From Oscillospiraceae bacterium (GTDB taxonomy: Bacteria; Bacillota; Clostridia; Oscillospirales; Oscillospiraceae), in assembly GCA_017395085.1 (NCBI GenBank), contig JAFPWF010000010.1, positions 62,001 to 126,000 on the forward strand: a stretch of DNA of 64,000 nucleotides, written 5' to 3'. The translations under genes and the position numbers were made by a program. Below are positions 55,728 to 63,491 of this stretch, one piece after another (within the stretch, counting starts at the first letter, position 1; each line of letters opens with the position of its first letter). The notes under the pieces are model-generated. The model searched no databases and was not told where the DNA came from. It saw nothing but the letters and a program-made list of their open reading frames with translations.

Positions 55728-55988
55728 TTACATGTTCTGAAAATCCCTACCGTATTTCCGCAGAAATACATTGATGTCCTTGTCTCTGAATATTGGAGAT
55801 ATTCCGTCAGTGAAACCGATTTTGCTGCGCATTACTTCGTTTTGTCCTTGTTTTGCACAATTAATTATGCAGCTCTTACATTGTTTTGCAATATTTTTCG
55901 CGTTTTTGCCTAATAAACTATGCATCTCCTGTTGCAATTTGTCATCGTTTGTGTTATTCTGTCCGATGGAAGTTTCTGTGGGGGTCAT
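55728..55988 (-). CDS. Doubtful 86-aa ORF
   Basis: Minus-strand frame starting MTPTETSIGQNNTNDDKLQQ and ending LRKYGRDFQNM. It has helical, Lys/Gln/Cys-rich composition in an AT-rich gap, with only a weak ribosome site (GGAA). It overlaps the promoter of the XRE-S24 gene. It could be coincidence; no family is recognised. Confidence 0.2.
   Translation of the reverse strand: MTPTETSIGQNNTNDDKLQQEMHSLLGKNAKNIAKQCKSCIINCAKQGQNEVMRSKIGFTDGISPIFRDKDINVFLRKYGRDFQNM
55932..55960 (+). promoter_or_regulatory. Promoter for the XRE-S24 gene
   Basis: TTGCAA (55932-55937), 17-bp spacer, TATTCT (55955-55960). Confidence 0.55.
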
Positions 55989-56034
55989 TTTGTGTGTTCC
56001 GGCCTCCCGGATAAACCTTGTTAAACCGGGTGAA

Positions 56035-56988
56035 ATGATGAATTCACGTGACAATCTCACCTCTTTCCCATCGGTCGGCGCGCGGATCCGTTCGGCACGC
56101 AAGCAGGCGGGTCTCTCGCAGCAGGCGCTGGCGGATTTGCTCCTGGTCAGCCGCAACACGGTAGTGAACTGGGAAGCCGGCCGCTGCGCCACAGATTATA
56201 AAACAGCGCTGAAGCTCTGCGACGTGCTTGGGCTGTCGCCGGAAGATCTGACGCTCTCCGGCGGAAGCGAGGTTTTCCGCGGCAAGTCCGAAGCCGGTAC
56301 CGCAAGTGCCATCCCCCGGCCGGCCCCATCGGAACCGTATCCTTTTGACTCCGGTGAGCTGCGTTTTCTTCAGCTGTACCGGCAGCTCAGCCCTGTCGGG
56401 CGCAGGCGTGCACAGATCGCCCTGGAAGCCCAGCTGAACGCCGAGGTGCAGGCCCGTCAGACACGCACGGTTCCAGCCGCGGGTCCAGCCCCGGGGAGAG
56501 GAAGCCCGCCGGGCAATGTGTTCCGTCTCTTTGCCGACTATCCGGGAACTGCAGCCTCGGGTCCGGGCAGCGAGTTCGTCGACACCCGGCCTGAGCCCGT
56601 CTTCCTGCGTAAGAATCCGCGCAATGAGAGGGCTGACGCCGTGGTGCGCGTCAGCGGTGACAGCATGGAGCCTGTTTACCACGAGGGGGACTATCTCTAC
56701 TTCCGATTTGCAAACTCCGCCCGCAGCGGGACCGACGTGGTTTGCTCGACCATTCACGGTGCGGTCGTCAAGCGTATGGGCGAGGATGGGGGTCTCTATT
56801 CGGTGAACCCGGAACGGCCGTTTCAGATGAAGACTGAAGCCGACAATGTCCGGCTGCTGGGTGTGGTTACAGGGGTCGCCTCACCGGGGGACTGGCCATC
56901 GCCTGCCGAACGTGATGAACTTTCCGTCCGCTTCCAGGCGGAAGAGAGGGACTTCCGCCGCAAGTACCGACTGGAGAACTGGGAGTAA
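56035..56988 (+). CDS. XRE-S24 (CI/LexA-like) repressor
   Basis: 317 aa. The N-terminal Cro/CI helix-turn-helix is SARKQAGLSQQALADLLLVSRNTVVNWEAGR. A linker of about 120 aa rich in Pro/Ala/Arg follows. The C-terminal S24 peptidase-like domain has VVRVSGDSMEPVYHEGDYLYF (catalytic Ser) and GAVVKRMGE (catalytic Lys). This is the plan of phage CI and other self-cleaving repressors. There are no phage genes around it. It lies directly upstream of the TIR gene, so it may control it after DNA damage. Start at 56035 or 56038. Confidence 0.85.
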   Translation: MMNSRDNLTSFPSVGARIRSARKQAGLSQQALADLLLVSRNTVVNWEAGRCATDYKTALKLCDVLGLSPEDLTLSGGSEVFRGKSEAGTASAIPRPAPSEPYPFDSGELRFLQLYRQLSPVGRRRAQIALEAQLNAEVQARQTRTVPAAGPAPGRGSPPGNVFRLFADYPGTAASGPGSEFVDTRPEPVFLRKNPRNERADAVVRVSGDSMEPVYHEGDYLYFRFANSARSGTDVVCSTIHGAVVKRMGEDGGLYSVNPERPFQMKTEADNVRLLGVVTGVASPGDWPSPAERDELSVRFQAEERDFRRKYRLENWE

Positions 56989-57040
56989 TGCCCCGGCATG
57001 AACAATCTGTGCACGGTCTGTAAACACCTGCGGTTCCGCC

Positions 57041-57069
57041 TTGACGGGACGGACCGACCGGCGTATACT
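57041..57069 (+). promoter_or_regulatory. Promoter for the TIR-EamA operon
   Basis: TTGACG (57041-57046), 17-bp spacer, TATACT (57064-57069). Confidence 0.65.
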
Positions 57070-57119
57070 GCACCGGCAATTTCGCAGACACTGCGGATGG
57101 AATCAGGAGTCTGATCGTT

Positions 57120-58178
57120 ATGTTATATGAAGATAAACGCCTTGCCCCCTATCGCGGGAAGGAGCCGTTTCTGTTTTTAAGCTATTCTCACAAGGACGCC
57201 GAGCAGGCTGCGGAACTGATTCTGCGTCTCAAGCAGGCGGGTTTCCGCGTCTGGTACGATGAGGGAGTGATCCCCGCAACCGAATGGGATGAAAAAATCG
57301 CCCGGGCCATCAAGCATTCGTCATACTTTGTATCGTTGATTTCCGAAGCATACCTCGCCTCGGCCAACTGTCTGGATGAACTGAACTATGCACGGGATCT
57401 GAACAAGCCCCAGCTCCTCATTTATCTGGAGGACGTTTCGCTGCCGGAAGGCCTGGCCATGCGGCTCGGGCGGTTGCTGGCGGTCTACCGGAGCCGTTAC
57501 GACGATCCGGAAGCCTTCTACTCGCATATCTTCCGTGCCAAGGGCATGAAGGTCTGCCGTGGTGAACCGCTTTTGCCCGCATACGAAAACCTGGAAGGCA
57601 CAGGCAGCGTCTCGGCGGAAACCCGGTACGAAAGTGCAGCAGGCAGTTATACCGGCAGGCTCATCGCGGCACTGGTCGTTCTGATGCTTTTGGTGACGGC
57701 ACTGCTGGCCTGGAACTACCGCTCGGAGATTGGCGGGCTGATTAACGATCTCCGCTACAGCCATGTTGCTTCCCAGCAGAACACTGAGCCGGCTTCGCCC
57801 ATTCCGGAAATCATTCCGGATCCATCCCCGATGCCGACAGACAACTCTGCCGACATCACCGTGGAGAATCCGGAACCGACTGCAACGCCTGCTCCTACCC
57901 CCGCCCCGACACCGACTCCAGCGCCCACACCCACCCCGACACCGACTCCAGCGCCCACACCCACCCCGACACCCACTCCGACGCCGACACCAACACCCAC
58001 TCCAACCCCCGCACCGACTGACACGGTCGTGGTAGTGGAGCCCTCGGGCGATGAGGGCATCGGAACAGACGATGCTTCCCCTGGTGAAGACGGATCCGGA
58101 AGCGATGGATCAGTCGTTGTCGTAAATCCCGCCGAAGCAAGTCCGAGTCCTTCTCCCTCGGCTGAGGTCGGCGCATGA
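57120..58178 (+). CDS. Membrane-anchored TIR domain protein with Pro/Thr stalk
   Basis: 352 aa. Residues 15-140 are a TIR domain: [40 protein letters not shown] and [10 protein letters not shown], with Glu87 at the NADase catalytic position. A single membrane helix spans about 180-198. Then come a Pro/Thr repeat stalk (about 250-310, perfect PT and AP units) and an acidic tail. With the TIR inside, the stalk would cross the wall. TIR proteins bind or cleave NAD+ in signalling and defence. It overlaps the EamA gene by 4 bases. Confidence 0.82.
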   Translation: MLYEDKRLAPYRGKEPFLFLSYSHKDAEQAAELILRLKQAGFRVWYDEGVIPATEWDEKIARAIKHSSYFVSLISEAYLASANCLDELNYARDLNKPQLLIYLEDVSLPEGLAMRLGRLLAVYRSRYDDPEAFYSHIFRAKGMKVCRGEPLLPAYENLEGTGSVSAETRYESAAGSYTGRLIAALVVLMLLVTALLAWNYRSEIGGLINDLRYSHVASQQNTEPASPIPEIIPDPSPMPTDNSADITVENPEPTATPAPTPAPTPTPAPTPTPTPTPAPTPTPTPTPTPTPTPTPTPAPTDTVVVVEPSGDEGIGTDDASPGEDGSGSDGSVVVVNPAEASPSPSPSAEVGA

Positions 58179-59059
58179 AGAAAAACGCTTCTCTGCTCGA
58201 CCCCGCGCTGATTATTCTGGCCGCGGTGTTCTGGGGGAGCATGGGGCTGTTTGTCCGCCCGCTTTCAGCCCGCGGATTCAGTTCGCTGCAGATTACATCA
58301 GCGCGCCTGACCTTCGGCGCGCTGGTTTTCTGCGGTTTTTTGCTGCTGCGCGATCCGAAAGGGTTTCGGATTCACCGGCAGGATATTCCGCTCTTTCTCG
58401 GTCTGGGATTTGCCAGTGTACTCTTCTTCACGGTATGCTACTTTACGGCCATCACCATGATGCCGCTCTCGACTGCGGCCATTCTGCTGTACACCTCGCC
58501 TATCTGGATTATGCTGATGTCGGTGCTGTTCTTTCACGAAAAACTCAGCTCCCGCAAGATGTTGGCGCTCGCGCTTGCTTTCGGCGGATGTGTGCTGGTT
58601 TCCGGCTTTTCCGGCGGCGGGCTGACCGCGGCAGGTCTGCTCTTTGGCCTGGGCGCCGGTTTCGGTTATGGCCTGTACAGCATTCTCGGTACCATCGCGC
58701 TGAGGCGCTACAGCCCCCTCACGGTGACGACCTGGGCCTTTGTTCTTTCGGCAGTCGGCTCGTGGTTCATCTGCCGTCCCGCCGACATGCTAGAAAAGAT
58801 CGCGGCCGCCCCTTCCCCGGTCGGGCTGCTGCTCTTATTCCTGCTGACAGCTCTGGTCACCGCGGTGATTCCCTATCTCTCCTACACGCAGGGGCTGAAG
58901 ACAGTGGAGGCCAGCAGGGCGGGCATCATCGCCACCGTTGAGCCTCTGGTCGCTACGCTCATTGGGGTACTGGTCTTCGCCGAACCGATGACGCTGAGTT
59001 CCTGCCTGGGCATTGCGCTGATTCTATCGGCCATAGTGCTCCTGAACACCCGAAAATAA
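58175..59059 (+). CDS. EamA (DMT) family transporter
   Basis: 294 aa with ten helices in two EamA repeats ([15 protein letters not shown] and [33 protein letters not shown]). A drug/metabolite exporter of the DMT superfamily; the solute is not known. It is translationally coupled to the TIR gene, an unusual pairing. A symmetric terminator follows. Confidence 0.87.
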   Translation: MKKNASLLDPALIILAAVFWGSMGLFVRPLSARGFSSLQITSARLTFGALVFCGFLLLRDPKGFRIHRQDIPLFLGLGFASVLFFTVCYFTAITMMPLSTAAILLYTSPIWIMLMSVLFFHEKLSSRKMLALALAFGGCVLVSGFSGGGLTAAGLLFGLGAGFGYGLYSILGTIALRRYSPLTVTTWAFVLSAVGSWFICRPADMLEKIAAAPSPVGLLLLFLLTALVTAVIPYLSYTQGLKTVEASRAGIIATVEPLVATLIGVLVFAEPMTLSSCLGIALILSAIVLLNTRK

Positions 59060-59077
59060 AAAACAGGATGAAATAAT

Positions 59078-59123
59078 ACCCGCTTCCAAATCGGCCGGTC
59101 AGGCCGTTTCCGGAAGCGGGTTT
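59078..59123 (+). terminator. Terminator after TIR-EamA operon
   Basis: 10-bp stem ACCCGCTTCC/GGAAGCGGGT (59078-59087 with 59112-59121) with an inner GGCC helix, ending in TTT. Confidence 0.75.
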
Positions 59124-59172
59124 CGACTTTCAACTGAATAATATTTGAGATTTTGAAATTGTTGTTTTCAAA

Positions 59173-59209
59173 CGCTGAAAAGTATGCTACAATCAAACTA
59201 CTTTCAGCG
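59173..59209 (+). promoter_or_regulatory. Operator candidate before the MoeA-like gene
   Basis: CGCTGAAA (59173-59180) and TTTCAGCG (59202-59209) with extended AGTA/TACT pairing. They flank a TACAAT -10 box (59188-59193). A repressor bound here would block the promoter. Confidence 0.55.
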
Positions 59210-59249
59210 CTTACGACTATTTTTTAAAAACAATTCGCAGGTGATTTCG

Positions 59250-60275
59250 ATGAAACTCATGAAGACTGAAGAAGCCGTCGGGCAGGTCCTCTGCCACGAC
59301 ATTACCCAGATTATCCGCGGCGTGACCAAGGGCGCCGTGTTCCGCAAGGGCCATGTAATTCAGCCCGAGGACATCCCCGTCCTGCTGAGCGTCGGAAAGG
59401 ATACTGTTTATATTTGGGAAAACGATGAAAGCATGCTTCATGAAAACGACGCAGCCTATATTCTCCGCGACATCTGCATGAACGAGCATATGCTCGCCTC
59501 CGAACCGAAGGAAGGCAAAATCGAGTTGACGGCCGAAATTGACGGCCTGTTTCTGGTCGATCTCGAGCGTCTGCGCGCGGTGAACAGCCTCGGCGATATG
59601 ATGATTGCCACGCGCGCCTCCGGCTTCATGGTCAGGAAGGGCGACAAGCTCTGCGGTACCCGCGTCATTCCCCTGGTCATCAAAAAGGATCGTATGGAAG
59701 CCGCCAGGGCGGCAGCCGGAGACATGCCCATTATGAAGCTGGTACCCGTAAAGCCCAAGAAGTACGGCCTTGTCACCACCGGAAATGAGGTCTTCTACGG
59801 CCGCATCGAGGATACTTTTACCCCCGTCATTCAAGCAAAGATGCGGGAGTTTGGCTGCGAGATGGCTGAGCATGTGATTCTGAACGACGACCATGAGAAG
59901 ATTACTGCCGCCATCAACGATATGCTCACGAAGGGCTGCGAGATGGTCATCTGCACCGGCGGCATGAGCGTTGATCCCGACGACAAGACGCCTCTCGCCA
60001 TCAGGAACACCGGGGCAAACATCGTCAGTTACGGTGCCCCGGTGCTTCCGGGGGCTATGTTCCTGCTTTCCTATACCGGTGACGGCCGCCCGGTCTGCGG
60101 CCTGCCCGGCTGCGTAATGTACGCCAAGCGAACCATCTTCGACCTGGTGCTGCCGTTCCTCGTCACCGACACCCCCGTCACGGCGGAGCATCTGGCCGGT
60201 CTCGGCCACTGCGGCCTCTGCCTCAACTGCAAGATCTGCCACTTCCCGAACTGCAGTTTCGGCAAGGGCGTATAA
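59250..60275 (+). CDS. MoeA/MogA-like molybdopterin-binding protein
   Basis: 341 aa. The N-terminal part opens MKLMKTEEAVGQVLCHDITQI, like MoeA domain I. The molybdopterin-binding fold holds YGLVTTGNEVFYGRIEDTFTP and VICTGGMSVDPDDKTPLAIR. The end is a cysteine cluster (HCGLCLNCKICHFPNC) not found in MoeA. It should bind molybdopterin or Moco for molybdenum hydroxylases. It is first in the Mo region and has AGGTGAT as its ribosome site (ATG 59250). Confidence 0.85.
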   Translation: MKLMKTEEAVGQVLCHDITQIIRGVTKGAVFRKGHVIQPEDIPVLLSVGKDTVYIWENDESMLHENDAAYILRDICMNEHMLASEPKEGKIELTAEIDGLFLVDLERLRAVNSLGDMMIATRASGFMVRKGDKLCGTRVIPLVIKKDRMEAARAAAGDMPIMKLVPVKPKKYGLVTTGNEVFYGRIEDTFTPVIQAKMREFGCEMAEHVILNDDHEKITAAINDMLTKGCEMVICTGGMSVDPDDKTPLAIRNTGANIVSYGAPVLPGAMFLLSYTGDGRPVCGLPGCVMYAKRTIFDLVLPFLVTDTPVTAEHLAGLGHCGLCLNCKICHFPNCSFGKGV

Positions 60276-60369
60276 TTCTCTGCTTTAAAACTGAATAACC
60301 GGGCAGATCCTGTTCCATCCGTCTTTTCGCCGTCGTAACCCGCCCAGCGGGGACCGGACATTATCGGCG

Positions 60370-60399
60370 TATAGTAACGTTGAAATACACGTTCCTATA
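60370..60399. promoter_or_regulatory. Operator candidate before modA
   Basis: TATAGTAACGT-N8-ACGTTCCTATA: 11-bp arms with one mismatch, 42 bases before the modA start. Its TATAG/CTATA ends and AACGT cores recall ModE-type sites. Confidence 0.5.
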
Positions 60400-60440
60400 A
60401 ATAAACAGTTCCCTGAAATACGGGAAGAAGGAGAAAACCC

Positions 60441-61319
60441 ATGAAAAAAGTACTTGCGCTGCTGCTTGCGCTGACAATGGTATTCGCGCTGGCAGCATGC
60501 GGCCAGTCCGCTGCGCCCGCAGCCACAGCCGCACCAGAAGCTCCGGCGGAAGAGCCCGCCCCGGCTGAGGAACCTGTCGAAGAAGTTGAACTGATCGTCT
60601 TCGCCGCCGCTTCCATGACTGAGACGCTGACCGAGATCAAAGGCATGTATGAAGCCGCAAACCCCGGCGTGACCCTGACCTACAACTTTGACTCCTCCGG
60701 CACCCTGAAAACCCAGATTCAGGAAGGCGCCGACTGCGACCTGTTCATCTCCGCTGGCCAGAAGCAGATGAACCAGTTGGACATCACGGCCAATCCGGAA
60801 GTCAACACCGACGGCCTGGACTTTGTACTGGAAGGCAGCCGCATCAACCTCCTGGAAAACAAGGTTACCCTGGTCGTTCCCGAAGGCAACCCCAAGGGCA
60901 TCGAGAGCTTTGACGCCCTGGCCGAAGCCCTGAAAGCCGGAGACGTTTTCCTGTGCATGGGCAACAGCGACGTTCCCGTCGGCCAGTACACCCAGAAGAT
61001 TCTTGCCTTCTACGGTCTGGACGAAGAAGAGCTTGCCGGCAAGGGCCTCATCAGCTACGGCACCAACGTCAAGGAAGTCACCACTCAGGTCAAGGAAGCC
61101 TCCGTTGATTGCGGTGTTGTCTATTGCACCGACGCCTTCTCCGCCGGCCTGACGGTTGTTGACAGCGCAACCGCCGAAATGTGCGGACAGGTTATTTATC
61201 CCGCTGCCGTGCTGAATGTCAGCAAGAATCCGAAAGCCGCCCAGGCTTTCCTGGACTATCTGCAGACGCCCGAAGCCATGGCCGTGTTTGAGAACGTCGG
61301 CTTCGCGCCCGTTGCCTGA
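60441..61319 (+). CDS. modA: Molybdate ABC transporter substrate-binding protein
   Basis: 292 aa. Lipoprotein signal (LALTMVFALAACGQ), an Ala/Glu/Pro spacer, then a ModA domain: VFAAASMTETLTEI, YNFDSSGTLKTQIQEGADCDLFISAG, LVVPEGN and VDCGVVYCTDAF. Ser residues in AAASM and DSSG bind the oxyanion. It captures molybdate or tungstate outside the membrane. A hairpin with a T run after it probably lowers expression of modB and modC relative to modA. RBS AAGGAG. Confidence 0.92.
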   Translation: MKKVLALLLALTMVFALAACGQSAAPAATAAPEAPAEEPAPAEEPVEEVELIVFAAASMTETLTEIKGMYEAANPGVTLTYNFDSSGTLKTQIQEGADCDLFISAGQKQMNQLDITANPEVNTDGLDFVLEGSRINLLENKVTLVVPEGNPKGIESFDALAEALKAGDVFLCMGNSDVPVGQYTQKILAFYGLDEEELAGKGLISYGTNVKEVTTQVKEASVDCGVVYCTDAFSAGLTVVDSATAEMCGQVIYPAAVLNVSKNPKAAQAFLDYLQTPEAMAVFENVGFAPVA

Positions 61320-61337
61320 TCTGCCATAGACGAAATA

Positions 61338-61376
61338 TGGAGAGCGGAGAAATCCGCCCTCCAATTCGTGTTTTTT
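61338..61376 (+). terminator. Attenuating hairpin between modA and modB
   Basis: TGGAG-A-GCGG pairs with CCGC-C-CTCCA (61338-61362) with a T6 run at 61371, within the operon. It is a partial terminator that fits higher ModA supply. Confidence 0.65.
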
Positions 61377-61430
61377 AAGCGCGGGTTTTACGCGCGGTCA
61401 TTCACAGACTGAACGAAACTGGTGATCCAC

Positions 61431-62102
61431 ATGTTCGACTGGTATCCCTTATGGAATTCCCTGCGCATTGCGGCGATCAGCTGTGTGCTGGTGTTCTTCC
61501 TCGGCATTTTCTTCGCCTACTATGCGGCAAGGCTGCCCCGGACAATCAAGGGCATTCTCGACGTTATCCTGACGCTGCCGATGGTACTGCCGCCCACGGT
61601 CTGCGGTTACTTTCTGCTGCTGGTTTTCGGTGTGAAGCGGCCTCTGGGCATCTTTCTGCTGAAGTACGGCATCAAATTTGTCATGACCTGGTACGGCGGC
61701 ATTTTAGCTGCAACGGTAGTCGCCTTCCCGCTGATGTACCGTACCGCCCGCGGCGCGTTTGAGAGCTTCGACCAAACACTCGCCTATTCCGGGCAGACAC
61801 TGGGGCTCTCCAACACCTATATCTTCTGGCGTATTCGTATGCCCGCCTGCCGGCAGGGCATCCTGGCCGGAACAGTACTGGCCTTTGCCCGCGCCCTGGG
61901 CGAGTACGGCGCAACCAGCATGCTCATCGGCTACACACCCGGACGCACGGCGACCATTTCGACTACGGTGTACCAGCTTTGGCGTACCAACGATGAGAAG
62001 GGTGCAATGTTCTGGGTGCTCATCAACCTCGCCATCAGCACGGTAGTGCTGCTTTCCGTCAACATGCTGGAAGCCCGACAGAAGAAGGCGGTGAAAACAT
62101 GA
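61431..62102 (+). CDS. modB: Molybdate ABC transporter permease
   Basis: 223 aa with five or six membrane helices. The cytoplasmic EAA loop is ALGEYGATSMLIGYTPGRT, the ModB hallmark. LPMVLPPTVCGYFLLLVFG is the first conserved helix pair. It forms the channel with ModA and ModC. The start ATG 61431 has GGTGAT just before it. It overlaps modC by 4 bases. Confidence 0.92.
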   Translation: MFDWYPLWNSLRIAAISCVLVFFLGIFFAYYAARLPRTIKGILDVILTLPMVLPPTVCGYFLLLVFGVKRPLGIFLLKYGIKFVMTWYGGILAATVVAFPLMYRTARGAFESFDQTLAYSGQTLGLSNTYIFWRIRMPACRQGILAGTVLAFARALGEYGATSMLIGYTPGRTATISTTVYQLWRTNDEKGAMFWVLINLAISTVVLLSVNMLEARQKKAVKT

Positions 62103-63145
62103 GTCTCATCGTCGACATTCACCGTGACTTCGGCGGCTTTGTACTGGATGCCGCTTTTGAAGCCGAAAATGGTATTACCTGTCTGCTGGGCTCCTCCGGC
62201 TGCGGCAAGAGCCTGACGCTCAAGTGCATTGCCGGCATAGAAAAACCCGACCGCGGCCATATTGAGCTGGACGGTGTGGTGCTCTTCGATTCTGAAAAGC
62301 GCATCAACCTCCCACCGCAGAGCCGCCGTGTCGGCTATCTCTTCCAGAATTACGCGCTCTTCCCCAACATGACGGTACGGCAGAACATTTTCTGCGGCCT
62401 GAACCGCGAAAAGAACCGTACGGAAAAGGAACGCCGCCTTCGGGACATGCTGAAGCTGATGCAGCTGGACGGATTGGAGGAGCGCAAGCCCTCGCAGCTG
62501 TCTGGCGGACAGCAGCAGCGCGTCGCGCTGGCCCGCATTCTGGTCAATGAGCCGCGTATGCTGATGCTGGATGAGCCCTTTTCTGCTCTCGATGCACACC
62601 TGCGAGACTCGCTGAAGGTGGAGCTGCGCGACATGCTGCAGGAGTACGGCCGTGAGGTGCTGATGGTTACCCACAGCCGCGATGAAGCCTACAACATGTC
62701 GAGCCGTATCGCCGTCATGGATAAAGGAAGGCTTCTCAGCATCAAAGATACCAAAGATCTGTTTGCTGACCCCGGCAATACCCCTGCCGCAATTCTTACC
62801 GGCTGCAAGAACATCGCTCCGGCACGGAAAACCGGCATACACGAAGTGGAAATTCCAATCTGGGGCATCCGTCTCCAGACCGCTCAGGAAGTGAAAGACG
62901 GCCTGAGCGCCGTCGGCGTACGTGCGCATTATTATAACCCCTCCGCACCTCAGAACCGCTGGCCGGTCACCTATCTGGAGGAAATGGAAGAACCCTTTGA
63001 GGTTATCATCCAATTCCGTTATGCCGGGCAGAACCCGGACAGCCCGCCGGTCTGGTGGCGCATCAGCAAGGATAAAAAGCCGCAGCAGTTTCCCACTGAA
63101 CTTGGGATCTCTCCGGTCAACATCCTGCTGCTGTACGATGCCTGA
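62099..63145 (+). CDS. modC: Molybdate ABC transporter ATP-binding protein
   Basis: 348 aa. Walker A GSSGCGKS, Q-loop FQNYALFPNMTV, signature QLSGGQQQRVALARI, Walker B MLMLDEPFSALDAHLR and the switch His in VTHSRDEAY. The last 110 aa form a divergent TOBE-like domain. It powers molybdate import at the inner membrane face. Translationally coupled to modB. Confidence 0.92.
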   Translation: MSLIVDIHRDFGGFVLDAAFEAENGITCLLGSSGCGKSLTLKCIAGIEKPDRGHIELDGVVLFDSEKRINLPPQSRRVGYLFQNYALFPNMTVRQNIFCGLNREKNRTEKERRLRDMLKLMQLDGLEERKPSQLSGGQQQRVALARILVNEPRMLMLDEPFSALDAHLRDSLKVELRDMLQEYGREVLMVTHSRDEAYNMSSRIAVMDKGRLLSIKDTKDLFADPGNTPAAILTGCKNIAPARKTGIHEVEIPIWGIRLQTAQEVKDGLSAVGVRAHYYNPSAPQNRWPVTYLEEMEEPFEVIIQFRYAGQNPDSPPVWWRISKDKKPQQFPTELGISPVNILLLYDA

Positions 63146-63221
63146 CAAGACGGCATCACAGCCTGTGCCCACCCGGATACGGCTGGCCGCCCAATCATTA
63201 AAAAAGAAAGGAACAATTATC

Positions 63222-63431
63222 ATGAAACTCAGTGCAAGAAATCAGTTCAAAGGCAAGGTCGTTGACATCCAGGAAGGTGCCGTCAACGGCATCGTGAAGA
63301 TCGACATCGGCGGAGGCAACGTCATGAGCGCCACCATTTCAATGAACGCCATCAAAGAGCTCGGCCTCGAAGTCGGAAAGGAAGCCTATGCCGTCGTGAA
63401 AGCCACCTCCGTTATGGTCGGCATTGACTGA
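63222..63431 (+). CDS. mop: Molbindin (Mop/TOBE domain)
   Basis: 69 aa, a single TOBE domain: MKLSARNQFKGKVVDIQEGAVNGIVKIDIGGGNVMSATISMNAIKELGL. It is the free molybdate-binding form, assembling into hexamers that store or buffer molybdate. It lies 76 bases after modC with AAAGGAAC at its start. A terminator follows. Confidence 0.93.
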   Translation: MKLSARNQFKGKVVDIQEGAVNGIVKIDIGGGNVMSATISMNAIKELGLEVGKEAYAVVKATSVMVGID

Positions 63432-63452
63432 TTATACTATTACACAGCAACA

Positions 63453-63480
63453 AAGGGGCTGCCGTCCGGCAGCCCCTTGT
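63453..63480 (+). terminator. Terminator of the mod-mop operon
   Basis: 11-bp perfect stem AAGGGGCTGCC/GGCAGCCCCTT with loop GTCC, serving both the mop gene and the convergent XdhC gene. Confidence 0.8.
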
Positions 63481-63491
63481 CTTTTTCTATT

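Noticed and set aside
57885..58020. Possible CRISPR-like or satellite repeat
   Set aside because: It is an in-frame Pro/Thr coding repeat with 2-6 codon units and no spacers.
60276..60440. Moco riboswitch before modA
   Set aside because: I could not find the conserved helices; a DNA dyad explains the region better.
61931..63223. 430-codon minus-strand frame opposite modC
   Set aside because: Antisense of a gene with full ABC motifs.
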